DNA of 64,000 bases from positions 1,640,001 through 1,704,000 of the forward strand of contig NZ_CP032405.1 in assembly GCF_016806065.1 (NCBI RefSeq), in the 5' to 3' direction. Below are positions 34,884-43,083 of this stretch, piece by piece (the stretch's first letter is position 1; the number at the start of each line of letters is the position of its first letter). The stretch comes from Rhizobium rosettiformans (GTDB taxonomy: Bacteria > Pseudomonadota > Alphaproteobacteria > Rhizobiales > Rhizobiaceae). The notes under the pieces were generated by a model. It ran no database searches. It saw only the letters and a program-made list of their open reading frames with translations, and was not told the DNA's origin. A program made the translations under genes and the position numbers.

Positions 34884-36197
34884 ATGAAGGCAGTGGTCAA
34901 GCGCTTGGTTGCGCTCTGCTTCATCATCATCGGGTTGGCCTTCCAGCCGGCCCAGGCATCCCCTGTGGGCGCCGACATGGTCATGCGCGACTGGTATCGC
35001 CTGATCCTCGAACTCGTCCGTCATACGCCGACCTATTCGCCCCCCGTGGCAAGCCGCGCCTTCGCCTATCTCGGGGTCACCGCCTATGAGGCGCTGGCGG
35101 CCGGCGACACGACCATGACCTCGCTTGCCGGTCAGTTGAACGGCCTCACTCCAGTACCTCAGCGCGAGGTCGGTATCGCCTATGATGAGGCGGTCGTCAT
35201 GCAGGCAGCCCTGTCATCAGCCGCACGCGAATTCTTCGGCAATACCGGTCCGACCGGTCAGCGCGCCCTGAAGCGCATGACCGAAAAGCTCTCGTCCGAA
35301 GTGTCCGCCGGACTTGCCCCCGATCTCGTCGCCCGCAGCCAGGCCTATGGCGAGAGCATAACGGCGCATATCCTTACCTGGTCGCTGGACGACGGCGGCG
35401 CCAAGGTCGAGAACATGGGCTTTCCCCTGGAATTCGCGCTCGGGAGCAAGAAGGACAGCTGGGTGCCGACCAGTCTGATCAATCAGCAGCAAATGCCCCT
35501 TCTTCCCCAGTGGGGCGAGAACCGTCCCTTCGCCCTGCAGACCGGTAATGCCTGCCCGCTGCCGGCGCCGCCCGTCTACAGCGAGGACAAGGATTCCGAC
35601 TTTTACAACGAGGCGATGGAGGTCTATGAGGCGGTAAACACCGTGACCGATGAGCAGCGCGCCATCGCCCGCTTCTGGTCGGATGACCCGATGCTCTCGC
35701 CCACCCCGCCCGGCCACTGGATAGTGATTGCGCTGAAGGTCCTCGACGAGCAGGATGCAAGTGCTGCGGAGCACGCCGATTTGCTTGCCCGGCTCGGGAT
35801 TTCGCTCGCCGACGCCTTCATCGGCTGCTGGCATTCGAAATTCGAATACGACCTGCTCCGCCCGGTCACCTACATCAAGCGGGTCATCGATCCCAAATGG
35901 GAACCGATCCTGATCACGCCGCCCTTCCCGGAATATCCCTCCGGCCATTCCACCCAGTCGGGTGCGGCAGCCACCGTGCTGACGGCCTTCTTTGGCGAGA
36001 ACTTCGCCTTCACCGACAACACCCATGAAAAGGACAAGCTGCCGAACCGGAGCTTCAAGAGCTTCTGGGGCGCGGCAGAAGAAGCCGGCGTCTCGCGCCT
36101 CTATGGCGGCATTCATTTCCGCGCCGCGATCGATCGCGGGCTCGATCAGGGGCGCTGCATCGGCGAAAAGGCGGTCGCCCTGAGGACGCGCGGATGA
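34884..36197 (+). CDS. Vanadium-dependent haloperoxidase/PAP2 family phosphatase-like protein
   Basis: Exported protein of 437 aa with a signal peptide to about residue 26 (AQASPVG). It carries the three-part active-site signature of vanadium haloperoxidases and acid phosphatases: KFEYDLLRP (K-x6-RP) near residues 318-326, EYPSGHS near residue 352, and SRLYGGIHF with the last His near residue 410. Either halide peroxidation or phosphatase activity is possible; the sequence does not decide. Its stop overlaps by 4 bases the ATG of an ASPIC/UnbV repeat protein, so the two are one operon. Confidence 0.86.
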   Translation: MKAVVKRLVALCFIIIGLAFQPAQASPVGADMVMRDWYRLILELVRHTPTYSPPVASRAFAYLGVTAYEALAAGDTTMTSLAGQLNGLTPVPQREVGIAYDEAVVMQAALSSAAREFFGNTGPTGQRALKRMTEKLSSEVSAGLAPDLVARSQAYGESITAHILTWSLDDGGAKVENMGFPLEFALGSKKDSWVPTSLINQQQMPLLPQWGENRPFALQTGNACPLPAPPVYSEDKDSDFYNEAMEVYEAVNTVTDEQRAIARFWSDDPMLSPTPPGHWIVIALKVLDEQDASAAEHADLLARLGISLADAFIGCWHSKFEYDLLRPVTYIKRVIDPKWEPILITPPFPEYPSGHSTQSGAAATVLTAFFGENFAFTDNTHEKDKLPNRSFKSFWGAAEEAGVSRLYGGIHFRAAIDRGLDQGRCIGEKAVALRTRG

Positions 36198-37831
36198 CGG
36201 CCGAAGCCATCCCCTCTTACCATCGCCGAACCGCCCTTGCGGCCGCCCTGTTCGCCGCGCTGCAAGCCGGCACAGCGCTTGCCAATGGCGGCCCCGTCGT
36301 TCCCCGCTTCACCGACGAAACCGCCTCCAGCGGCATCACCAGCACCTATCGCGGCGACTGGGAATTCATGGTCGGCGGCGGCGCCGGCAGCTTCGACTGC
36401 AATGCCGATGGCTTCCCCGATCTCGTGCTGGCTGGCGGCGAGGACAAGGCGAAATTCTACCTCAACCGAAGCGAGGCTGGCGGCCCCCTCAAGTTCGACG
36501 AACAGGTGTCCGGCCTCGAACTCGACAAGGTGATCGGCGCCTATCCGCTGGATGTCGATGGCGACGGGCTGCAGGACGTCGTACTGCTGCGCTCCGGTGA
36601 GAACGTCGTGATGCGCGGCCTTGGCGAATGCCGTTTCGAGCGCGCCAACGAGGCCTGGGGATTTGACGGCGGCGACGCCTGGTCGACGGCCTTTTCCGCC
36701 ACCTGGGAGCGCGGCAACTCCTGGCCGACGCTCGCTATCGGCAACTATATCGACCGCTTCGAAGACTTCGAGCCCTGGGGTTCCTGCACCGACAACTGGC
36801 TGCATCGCCCGTTGTCCGCTACTGAGCATCGCTTCGCCCCGCCGCTCTCGCTCAATCCCTCCTATTGCCCATTGTCGATCCTTTTCACCGACTGGAACCG
36901 CTCCGGCACGCCCTCGCTGCGCGTCTCCAACGACCGCGAATATTACAAGGGCGGCCAGGAGCAGATGTGGCATGTTGAGCCGGGCAAGGCACCGGCGCTC
37001 TACACCCAGGAAGAGGGGTGGAAATACCTGCGCATCTGGGGCATGGGCATCGCTTCCCATGACCTCGATTTCGACGGCTATCCGGAATATTTCCTGACCA
37101 GCATGGCCGACAACAAGCTGCAAAAGCTTGGCGAAATTCCCGCGGACGGCAAGCCGAAGCCCTCTTATGTCGATGTCGCCTTCGCCAAGGGTGCCACGGC
37201 CCACCGGCCCTATACCGGTGGCGAGATCCGCCCTTCGACCGCCTGGCACACGGAATTCGAGGATGTCAACAATGACGGCCGCGCTGACCTTTTCGTTGCC
37301 AAGGGCAATGTCGCGGAGATGCCGGACTTTGCCGAGAAGGACCCCAACAACCTGCTCGTCCAGGGCGAGGACGGCAAATTCATCGAAATGGGCGACAAGG
37401 CCGGCATCGCCTCGATGGCCAAGGGCCGGGGCGGCGCACTCGCCGACTTCAATCTCGACGGATTGGTCGACCTCCTCGTCGTCAACCAGGGGTCTCCGGT
37501 GGAGATCTGGCGCAACACGACGGAAGGCGCTGGCCGCTTCCTGCAACTGGCGCTGCGCCAGGACGGTCCGAACCGCGACGCGGGCGGCGCCTGGATCGAG
37601 GTGAAAACCGGCGATGTTGTGCAGCGCCGCGAGCTCACCATCGGCGGCGGCCATGTCAGCGGCAAGACCGGCTGGCATCACTTTGGTCTGGGCGAACAGG
37701 CAGAAACCGAGATCCGCGTGCTTTGGCCGGATGGCGAGGTTGGGGATTGGCAGACGGTGGCGGCTGACGGGTTTTATCTGGTCGAGCGCGGGGCGGCCCC
37801 GAGGGCCTGGAAACCGGGCGAGGGGATGTGA
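36194..37831 (+). CDS. CRTAC1/ASPIC-UnbV family FG-GAP repeat protein
   Basis: Exported protein of 545 aa with a signal peptide ending near ALANG. It has several FG-GAP/VCBS-like beta-propeller repeats with Ca-binding loops (DCNADGFPDLVLAGG, DVDGDGLQDVV, DLDFDGYPEY, DVNNDGRADLFVA, DFNLDGLVDLLVV). The C-terminal ASPIC/UnbV domain has GAWIEV and GGGHVSGKTGWHHFGLG. Such proteins bind calcium and partners outside the cytoplasm; no enzymatic role is known. The 4-base overlap with the haloperoxidase-like gene predicts a shared function. Confidence 0.9.
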   Translation: MTAEAIPSYHRRTALAAALFAALQAGTALANGGPVVPRFTDETASSGITSTYRGDWEFMVGGGAGSFDCNADGFPDLVLAGGEDKAKFYLNRSEAGGPLKFDEQVSGLELDKVIGAYPLDVDGDGLQDVVLLRSGENVVMRGLGECRFERANEAWGFDGGDAWSTAFSATWERGNSWPTLAIGNYIDRFEDFEPWGSCTDNWLHRPLSATEHRFAPPLSLNPSYCPLSILFTDWNRSGTPSLRVSNDREYYKGGQEQMWHVEPGKAPALYTQEEGWKYLRIWGMGIASHDLDFDGYPEYFLTSMADNKLQKLGEIPADGKPKPSYVDVAFAKGATAHRPYTGGEIRPSTAWHTEFEDVNNDGRADLFVAKGNVAEMPDFAEKDPNNLLVQGEDGKFIEMGDKAGIASMAKGRGGALADFNLDGLVDLLVVNQGSPVEIWRNTTEGAGRFLQLALRQDGPNRDAGGAWIEVKTGDVVQRRELTIGGGHVSGKTGWHHFGLGEQAETEIRVLWPDGEVGDWQTVAADGFYLVERGAAPRAWKPGEGM

Positions 37832-37840
37832 GGGTGGATA

Positions 37841-38031
37841 TCTCCCCCTTGGTGGGGGAGAAAGCGATTTCGATGAATTAGGCGAGCGCAAGCCGCCTAA
37901 ACATCTGAAATCGCAAGAGAGGGGCTCCGTTCGTCGTGCCCGCAGACTGATCCCCTCACCAACAAAATCTGAGGTTTAGCCCGGATCGGGCTAAGTCCTC
38001 GATTTTGTAACCGCTCCCACAAGGGGAGAGG
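37841..38031. repeat. Intergenic multi-hairpin element (RIME-like)
   Basis: About 190 bp with four palindromes: TCTCCCCC/GGGGGAGA at 37841-37861; a nested stem GCGATTTC...GAAATCGC with inner TTAGGCG/CGCCTAA at 37864-37914; a nested stem ACAAAATC...GATTTTGT with inner TAGCCCG/CGGGCTA at 37962-38008; and CTCCC/GGGAG at 38014-38029. The two ends are imperfect inverted copies. The layout resembles intergenic mosaic elements of rhizobia. It lies between the convergent ASPIC and DUF1508 genes. Confidence 0.75.
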
Positions 38032-38043
38032 CATAATCAGCGC

Positions 38044-38409
38044 TCACTCCACCTCTTCGACCGCAGCCTCCGCCACCCGCTTCTGAAGCGACTCGATGCA
38101 GTTCTTGGCGCTGGATTTCGACTTGTAGGTTTCCGAGCGCACCATGATCTCGCCATTGCCGGCGCGGAAGCGGACAAAGGTCTCGCCGTTCTTGGCTTCA
38201 TCGATCTCGAAGCGATAGCCGCTGCCGGTTTCCTCCTTGGTGAGGTCGACGACGGGGGCGGCGGGCGCATTTTTCTTCAGCGACTCGACGCAGTTCTTCG
38301 CACTGGCCTTTGACGCATAATTCTCCGACCAGACCATGATTTCGGCATTGTAGACGAACTGGACGCGGAACTCGCCCTTTTCGGTCTTCAGGATCTTGAA
38401 CTTGTGCAT
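38044..38409 (-). CDS. DUF1508 (YegP-like) tandem-domain protein
   Basis: Protein of 121 aa made of two copies of the small DUF1508 fold: HKFKILKTEKGEFRVQF then ASKASAKNCVESLKKNA, and later YRFEIDEAKNGETFVRF then KSKSSAKNCIESLQKR. Each copy has the SxxSAKNCIESLK signature. The family has no proven role. I start at the ATG at 38409, where GGGAGA precedes it; the longer frame to 38433 adds 8 unrelated residues. It follows the hairpin-rich repeat. Confidence 0.88.
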   Translation of the reverse strand: MHKFKILKTEKGEFRVQFVYNAEIMVWSENYASKASAKNCVESLKKNAPAAPVVDLTKEETGSGYRFEIDEAKNGETFVRFRAGNGEIMVRSETYKSKSSAKNCIESLQKRVAEAAVEEVE

Positions 38410-38489
38410 GCCCGTCTCCCCTCTCTTGCCCATCGGCTTATGATTGCATTCGAATGCTAGCGTGACTGGGGCGAGCGGGCAAGAAGGCC

Positions 38490-38789
38490 TCAGAAGCCCT
38501 GGAAGAGGAAATCCGTGGCGGCAGTGATCTCATCGGCGCGGGCGGAGAGATCGGCGATCGAGGGGCCGACAGCAGAGATGGGGACCGTCGTCATGAACTG
38601 GGTGAGCATCGCAAAGGTTTCGCCATCGATGGCAAGGCGCGGATTGAGGCGAGGAACAAGGGTCGTAACGTCACCCACTGGTGTAAGCGGCACGACTACG
38701 CGCGTCGTCAGGGCATCCAGCAGCTTGGATTGCACATCGACGGCCAGGCTTCCATCGTTCCCGATCCGGTGAACGTGGAAGCGGGCCAT
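38490..38789 (-). CDS. ccdB: CcdB family toxin
   Basis: Toxin of 99 aa, the normal CcdB length. Family blocks are YLLDVQS-like AVDVQSKLLDAL, TRVVVPL, PRLNPRLAIDGETFAMLTQ and a C-terminal TAATDFLFQGF; in F-plasmid CcdB the last three residues are needed to poison DNA gyrase. It starts 2 bases after the antitoxin gene ccdA, as expected of a translationally coupled type II pair. The likely action is inhibition of GyrA when CcdA is lost. Confidence 0.92.
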   Translation of the reverse strand: MARFHVHRIGNDGSLAVDVQSKLLDALTTRVVVPLTPVGDVTTLVPRLNPRLAIDGETFAMLTQFMTTVPISAVGPSIADLSARADEITAATDFLFQGF

Positions 38790-38791
38790 GG

Positions 38792-39022
38792 TCAGAACAT
38801 CCGATACTTCGCGAGTGGAAGGCCATGCTTGGCGACGTAATCGTTAGAAGCCTGGATCGCCTCGGCGTTCTCGATTTTCCAGCGCCGTTCTTTCTCGGCC
38901 TTGATGGCAAGCGCGATGCCCTGTTCAGCCGCACCCGTGATGTCGAGGCCAAGGGTTTCAGCCTCGGCAACAAGGGCTTCACTGACAGTCAGGTCATGGG
39001 CTTTGCGGGCTTCGATCGACAT
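38792..39022 (-). CDS. ccdA: CcdA family antitoxin
   Basis: Antitoxin of 76 aa. The N-terminal part (MSIEARKAHDLTVSEALVAE) is the DNA-binding and dimerisation region, shaped like a ribbon-helix-helix, and the C-terminal tail (IENAEAIQASNDYVAKHGLPLAKYRMF) is the CcdB-binding region. The gene order antitoxin then toxin is standard. A palindrome over its ribosome site and a TATAAT box just upstream make autoregulation likely. Confidence 0.92.
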   Translation of the reverse strand: MSIEARKAHDLTVSEALVAEAETLGLDITGAAEQGIALAIKAEKERRWKIENAEAIQASNDYVAKHGLPLAKYRMF

Positions 39023-39023
39023 G

Positions 39024-39050
39024 GCGCAACTCCGAAGTTGCGCAATTATA
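39024..39050 (-). promoter_or_regulatory. ccdAB promoter and operator palindrome
   Basis: Read on the minus strand, TATAAT (39045-39050) is followed by the palindrome GCGCAACT-TCGG-AGTTGCGC (39024-39043), which ends one base before the ccdA ATG and contains the GGAG ribosome site. A CcdA/CcdB complex bound here would block both transcription and translation. No clear -35 hexamer is seen. Confidence 0.7.
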
Positions 39051-39112
39051 GCGCGGAATTCGCATTCAATAAAGTCGATGCCGAGGGCGGCGAACCGCCC
39101 CCGGCGGAGGTG

Positions 39113-39337
39113 TCAGCCCTTCGGCGGATACGGATCATTGCCATAGGAATTGCGCCCGCGGATGCGACCGTTTTCTCCATGGATCAGCATTTCCGACTGC
39201 TGGTTCTGCGCGATGCCTCGGGCAATGCCGATAGCCTCGCGCTGGGTTTCGACGACCTTGGTGGCCCGCTCGGAGCCTGCACCTTTGACTGCCCAACCAT
39301 TGGCATGGGGGACAACGTGTTGATCGCGTTTGGTCAT
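39113..39337 (-). CDS. DUF2188 domain protein
   Basis: Protein of 74 aa with the DUF2188 pattern QHVVPHANGWAVKGAGSERATKVVETQREAIGIARGIAQNQQSE; related proteins are small and of unknown role, often found beside mobile or stress genes. I prefer the ATG at 39337 (AAGGA 8 bases upstream) over the frame from 39403, whose first 22 residues are unrelated. It lies 90 bases upstream of ccdA and 62 bases after the small gene at 39400 on the same strand. Confidence 0.85.
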   Translation of the reverse strand: MTKRDQHVVPHANGWAVKGAGSERATKVVETQREAIGIARGIAQNQQSEMLIHGENGRIRGRNSYGNDPYPPKG

Positions 39338-39399
39338 TTTCAGAATCCTTTTTCGATCGTGAGGAGGAAGGTCGCTGCTTTCGCAGCGACCTCGCTTCG

Positions 39400-39597
39400 T
39401 CATGCTGAGCGCTTCTGAAGGGCCGCTTCGCGGCTGCCGATGAACTTCCGTTCTTTCAGAACTTCGTTCACGCGGCCCGGATTGACGTCGAGACGCGCCG
39501 CAATCCGGTTCTGAAACTCGCCGGTCCAGTGGCAGAGCCAGATCTGGACGGCGTCATCGAAGGTGAGCGCAGGGCTCGGTTTTGCATTATCGCTCAT
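39400..39597 (-). CDS. Small HTH-like protein
   Basis: Protein of 65 aa. FQNRIAARLDVNPGRVNEVLKERKFIGSREAA looks like a helix-turn-helix (IAARLDVNPGRVNEVL). No family name is certain. A GGAGG ribosome site lies before the ATG at 39597. It is the first gene of the small minus-strand islet that includes the DUF2188 protein and ccdAB, so it may be a regulator of that islet. Confidence 0.68.
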   Translation of the reverse strand: MSDNAKPSPALTFDDAVQIWLCHWTGEFQNRIAARLDVNPGRVNEVLKERKFIGSREAALQKRSA

Positions 39598-40290
39598 GAT
39601 AATGACCTCCGTTGAGGATGCCCTCTTGAAACGGAGACCGAGAGATGCGAGTCTGAAATTGTAACGGTTCAGATATCGGCATTCTCAGTACATCCGTCCA
39701 ACGGATTGGGCTTGTCCGCTGACACCACGGGTCACATTGCAGGTCGGGTTGCCGCCCTTTCTGTTTTGTGACCCTTTCGTTACTGCCAACCGCGACGGCG
39801 CTCGGTGGTGCGATTGGCTACTTTTCTTCTATTCATAATCGTCTCCGAATTACTGTCACGCAGGTCGATTCCGCGTGAATAAACTAGCTTTATATTGTGG
39901 TGATGGTGGCTGCAAACACTAAATATAGTACTAACAGATTGTTGCCGCCAGACCCAGACCCCCAGCCGGGCGGTCAAAGTCGCACAAATGTCCTGTTGCG
40001 GAAGGCGTCGTCAGAACACCATTCCACCTCACAGAAAGCCGCCACAATGTTTGATAAAACCCGGCCTCGTTATGCCCGGTCCAGTCGCCGCCGCAACAGG
40101 TTCCATTAACATCGTCCCGACTGATTCCGTCAAGGGGTGGTCTGTGAAGGAAATGTTAACGCTATATCTTGTGGTGGAAGACTGTGGGTAGCGCTTAAAG
40201 CGTTAAGTCATTGAATACAATGATTTAATCCCGTTGATCGCAACGGAAGTATTTCGTTCTAGCTGAATATATACTTGTAGATAAGTGAAA
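39598..40290. other. Gene-poor, AT-richer intergenic region
   Basis: About 690 bp between the islet and the lepA stop with no convincing long gene. It is richer in A+T than its surroundings. Two tiny basic ORFs exist: an 18-codon one on the minus strand at 39780-39836 (GGAG 7 bases before its ATG) and a 20-codon one on the plus strand at 40047-40109. It also has a small palindrome, CGCTT-A-AAGCG (40192-40202), and AGTATTTCGTTCT (40248-40260), identical to 29804-29816. No tRNA, IS or prophage remnant is recognised. Confidence 0.6.
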
Positions 40291-40310
40291 GAGGGGCCTG
40301 CCCACCCCTC
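40291..40310 (-). terminator. Terminator overlapping the lepA stop
   Basis: GAGGGG (40291-40296) pairs with CCCCTC (40305-40310); read on the minus strand the stem begins inside the lepA stop codon and is followed by TTTCACTT, a weak U-run. Confidence 0.55.
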
Positions 40311-42132
40311 ACTCGTCGCTCATCTTCAACGCTGCGATAAACGCTTCCTGCGGGATCTCGACCTTACCGAACTGGCGCATGCGCTTCTTGCCGGCCTTCT
40401 GCTTGTCGAGGAGCTTGCGCTTGCGCGAAGCGTCGCCGCCGTAGCACTTTGCGGTCACGTCCTTGCGGAGCGCCGAGATGGTTTCGCGGGCGATCACGTT
40501 GCCGCCGATGGCGGCCTGGATCGGAATCTTGAACATGTGCTTCGGGATCAGGTCCTTGAGCTTTTCGCACATGTCGCGGCCGCGCTTTTCGGCTGCCATT
40601 CGGTGCACCATCATCGAGAGGGCATCGACCGGCTCGCCGTTGACGAGGATCGACATCTTGACGAGGTTGCCCTCGCGATGGCCGTCGAGATGGTAGTCGA
40701 AGGAGGCGTAGCCCTTGGAGATCGACTTCAGGCGGTCGTAGAAATCGAAGACCACTTCGTTGAGCGGCAGCTCATAGGTGATCATCGCACGCTTGCCGAC
40801 ATAGGTGAGTTCGGTCTGCACGCCGCGCCGGTCCTGGCAGAGCTTCAGGATGCCGCCAAGATAGTCGTCGGGGGTGAGGATCGTCGCCTTGATCCACGGC
40901 TCGTGGATTTCCGAGATCTTGACCACGTCGGGCATGTCCGCCGGATTGTGCAGCTCGCGCTCCGTGCCGTCGGTCATGAACAGCTTGTAGACGACGGAAG
41001 GGGCGGTCGCGATCAGGTCGAGATCGAATTCGCGCTCGAGGCGCTCCTGGATGATTTCGAGGTGAAGCAGGCCAAGGAAGCCGCAGCGGAAGCCGAAGCC
41101 GAGAGCGGCAGACGATTCCATTTCGAAGGAGAAGGAGGCGTCGTTGAGGCGCAGCTTGCCCATGGCAGCGCGCAGGTCCTCGAAATCGGCGGCATCGACC
41201 GGGAAGAGACCGCAGAAGACGACCGGCTGGGCCGGCTTGAAGCCCGGCAGCATGTTGGCGGTCGGGCGCTTGTCTTCGGTGATGGTATCGCCGACGCGGG
41301 TATCGGCCACTTCCTTGATCGAACCGGTGAAGAAGCCGATTTCGCCCGGGCCGAGGCTATCCACGGCAACCATCTTCGGGGTGAGCACGCCGACGCGCTC
41401 GACCGCGTATTTCGCGTCCGTGCCCATCATGCGGATGGTCTGGCCCTTGGTGAGCACGCCGTCGAGCACGCGCACGAGAACCATGACGCCGAGATAGGTG
41501 TCGTACCAGCTGTCGACCAAGAGGGCCTTGAGCGGGGCCTTCTCGCCGCCTTCGCTCTTCGGCGCCGGCAGTTTGTGCACGATGGCTTCGAGAACGTCGG
41601 GAATGCCAAGACCGGTCTTCGCCGAGATGAGAACGGCCTCAGAAGCATCGATGCCGATGACTTCCTCGATCTGCTCCTTGATGCGCTCGGGCTCGGCGGC
41701 CGGTAGATCCACCTTGTTGAGGACCGTGACCAGCTCGTGATTGTTGTCGATCGCCTGGTAGACGTTCGCGAGCGTCTGGGCTTCCACGCCCTGCGAGGCA
41801 TCGACGACCAGCAGCGAGCCTTCGCAAGCCGACAGCGAGCGCGAGACTTCATAGGCGAAGTCGACGTGGCCGGGTGTGTCGATCAGGTTCAGCACATAGG
41901 TTTCGCCATTGTTGGCCTTGTAGTGCAACCGCACCGTCTGGGCCTTGATGGTGATGCCGCGTTCCTTCTCGATGTCCATGTTGTCGAGGACCTGCTCCGA
42001 CATCTCGCGGTCGGCGAGGCCGCCGGTCGACTGGATCAGGCGGTCGGCCAGCGTCGATTTGCCATGGTCGATGTGGGCGACGATGGAAAAGTTGCGGATA
42101 TGGTCGAGAGGGATGCGGGACGATGTGCTCAT
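40309..42132 (-). CDS. lepA: Elongation factor 4 (LepA), ribosomal back-translocase GTPase
   Basis: GTPase of 607 aa, full length. G1 AHIDHGKST lies near residues 19-27, followed by GITIKAQ (switch I), DTPGHVDF (G3), NKVD (G4) and SAKTG (G5); the unique C-terminal domain carries [15 protein letters not shown]. It acts on stalled or mistranslocated ribosomes. The ATG at 42132 is the expected start for the [22 protein letters not shown]-terminus. It ends in the small hairpin at 40291-40310. Confidence 0.98.
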   Translation of the reverse strand: MSTSSRIPLDHIRNFSIVAHIDHGKSTLADRLIQSTGGLADREMSEQVLDNMDIEKERGITIKAQTVRLHYKANNGETYVLNLIDTPGHVDFAYEVSRSLSACEGSLLVVDASQGVEAQTLANVYQAIDNNHELVTVLNKVDLPAAEPERIKEQIEEVIGIDASEAVLISAKTGLGIPDVLEAIVHKLPAPKSEGGEKAPLKALLVDSWYDTYLGVMVLVRVLDGVLTKGQTIRMMGTDAKYAVERVGVLTPKMVAVDSLGPGEIGFFTGSIKEVADTRVGDTITEDKRPTANMLPGFKPAQPVVFCGLFPVDAADFEDLRAAMGKLRLNDASFSFEMESSAALGFGFRCGFLGLLHLEIIQERLEREFDLDLIATAPSVVYKLFMTDGTERELHNPADMPDVVKISEIHEPWIKATILTPDDYLGGILKLCQDRRGVQTELTYVGKRAMITYELPLNEVVFDFYDRLKSISKGYASFDYHLDGHREGNLVKMSILVNGEPVDALSMMVHRMAAEKRGRDMCEKLKDLIPKHMFKIPIQAAIGGNVIARETISALRKDVTAKCYGGDASRKRKLLDKQKAGKKRMRQFGKVEIPQEAFIAALKMSDE

Positions 42133-42207
42133 GGCACGCGCATATAGCAGCGACGTCTCTCCGCGCCTAGCGGGAAATTGTCGCGATGGCCCGGAGAAGC
42201 AGGCTTT

Positions 42208-43083
42208 TCACACCCCGAACTGCTCCGGCCAGTCGCGGCGGGTGGCGACCTGGCCTTCCGTGCGCAGACGCCGGACCGTGTCGAGGTCGATCTCGGTGAT
42301 CAGCCAGTGGCTTTCCTCGACCGCGTCGCTCTCGCTTTCGGCATAGATGCCATTGGGCGGCATGCCGTAGTCGGAGGGCACGTAAAGGGCAGCGCGGCCG
42401 CGGTTTTCGTCGAGTGCCGGTGACCACGGGGCGGTTCCTGCCGTGGGTGACGATAGGACGGCAATCTGGTTTTCCAGCGCCCGGGCCTGGGCGCCGATGC
42501 GCACGCGATAGGCGCCGGCCAGCGTGTCGGTGCAGGAGGGGGCGAGGATCAGGTCAACGCCCTGTTCGGCGAGGGTGTGGGCTAGCATCGGGAACTCGTT
42601 GTCGTAGCAGATCAGGATTCCGAGCTTGCCAAGCGGTGTGTCGAAGGCGGTGAGGCCATCCTTTCCGGCAGCAATGCCCCATTGCTCGCGCTCGAAGCGG
42701 GTCATGATGATCTTGTCCTGATGGCCGATCAGACCATCCGGGCCGAAGAGGTAGGCGCGGTTCCGGTATTGGCCGTCGGGATCGAGCACCGGTGCGGAAC
42801 CGGGCTGGAAGACGATCGAATGGGTGCGCGCAAGTTCCTCGCAGAGCTCGACCCAGGCCGGGATCAGAGGCTGGATGCCGGCGATCGAGCCGTGCCGATC
42901 CGAGCGAGTTTGCGCGTCAAGCTGACCCGCGAGCACCAGGCCGGCATATTCCGGCAGCAGCAAGAGTTTCGCGCCGCGATCGACAGCTTCATGCACCAGA
43001 TGCGTCAGGTGAAGGACGTACGCCTCCCAGCTCTCGATCAGATCGATCTTGTATTGGCAGGCGGCAAGGGTGAGGGCTGTCAT
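42208..43083 (-). CDS. Nitrilase/carbon-nitrogen hydrolase family protein
   Basis: Amidase/nitrilase-superfamily enzyme of 291 aa. The Glu-Lys-Cys triad is visible as LLLLPEYAG (Glu, near residue 46), HQDKIIMTRF (Lys, near residue 140) and LGILICYDNEFP (Cys, near residue 173). The family hydrolyses amides, carbamoyl groups or nitriles; the substrate is unknown. The ATG at 43083 overlaps the upstream GNAT stop by 4 bases, so the two form an operon. The longer frame to 43203 lies inside the GNAT gene and is rejected. Confidence 0.92.
   Translation of the reverse strand: MTALTLAACQYKIDLIESWEAYVLHLTHLVHEAVDRGAKLLLLPEYAGLVLAGQLDAQTRSDRHGSIAGIQPLIPAWVELCEELARTHSIVFQPGSAPVLDPDGQYRNRAYLFGPDGLIGHQDKIIMTRFEREQWGIAAGKDGLTAFDTPLGKLGILICYDNEFPMLAHTLAEQGVDLILAPSCTDTLAGAYRVRIGAQARALENQIAVLSSPTAGTAPWSPALDENRGRAALYVPSDYGMPPNGIYAESESDAVEESHWLITEIDLDTVRRLRTEGQVATRRDWPEQFGV

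Noticed and set aside
39780..39977. 65-codon minus-strand ORF in the gene-poor gap
   Set aside because: Poor N-terminus and no ribosome site; only the internal 18-codon part has a good ribosome site, and it is mentioned as a finding, not called as a gene.
40285..41706. Plus-strand ORF of 473 codons over lepA
   Set aside because: Antisense shadow of lepA, whose five GTPase motifs are intact on the minus strand.
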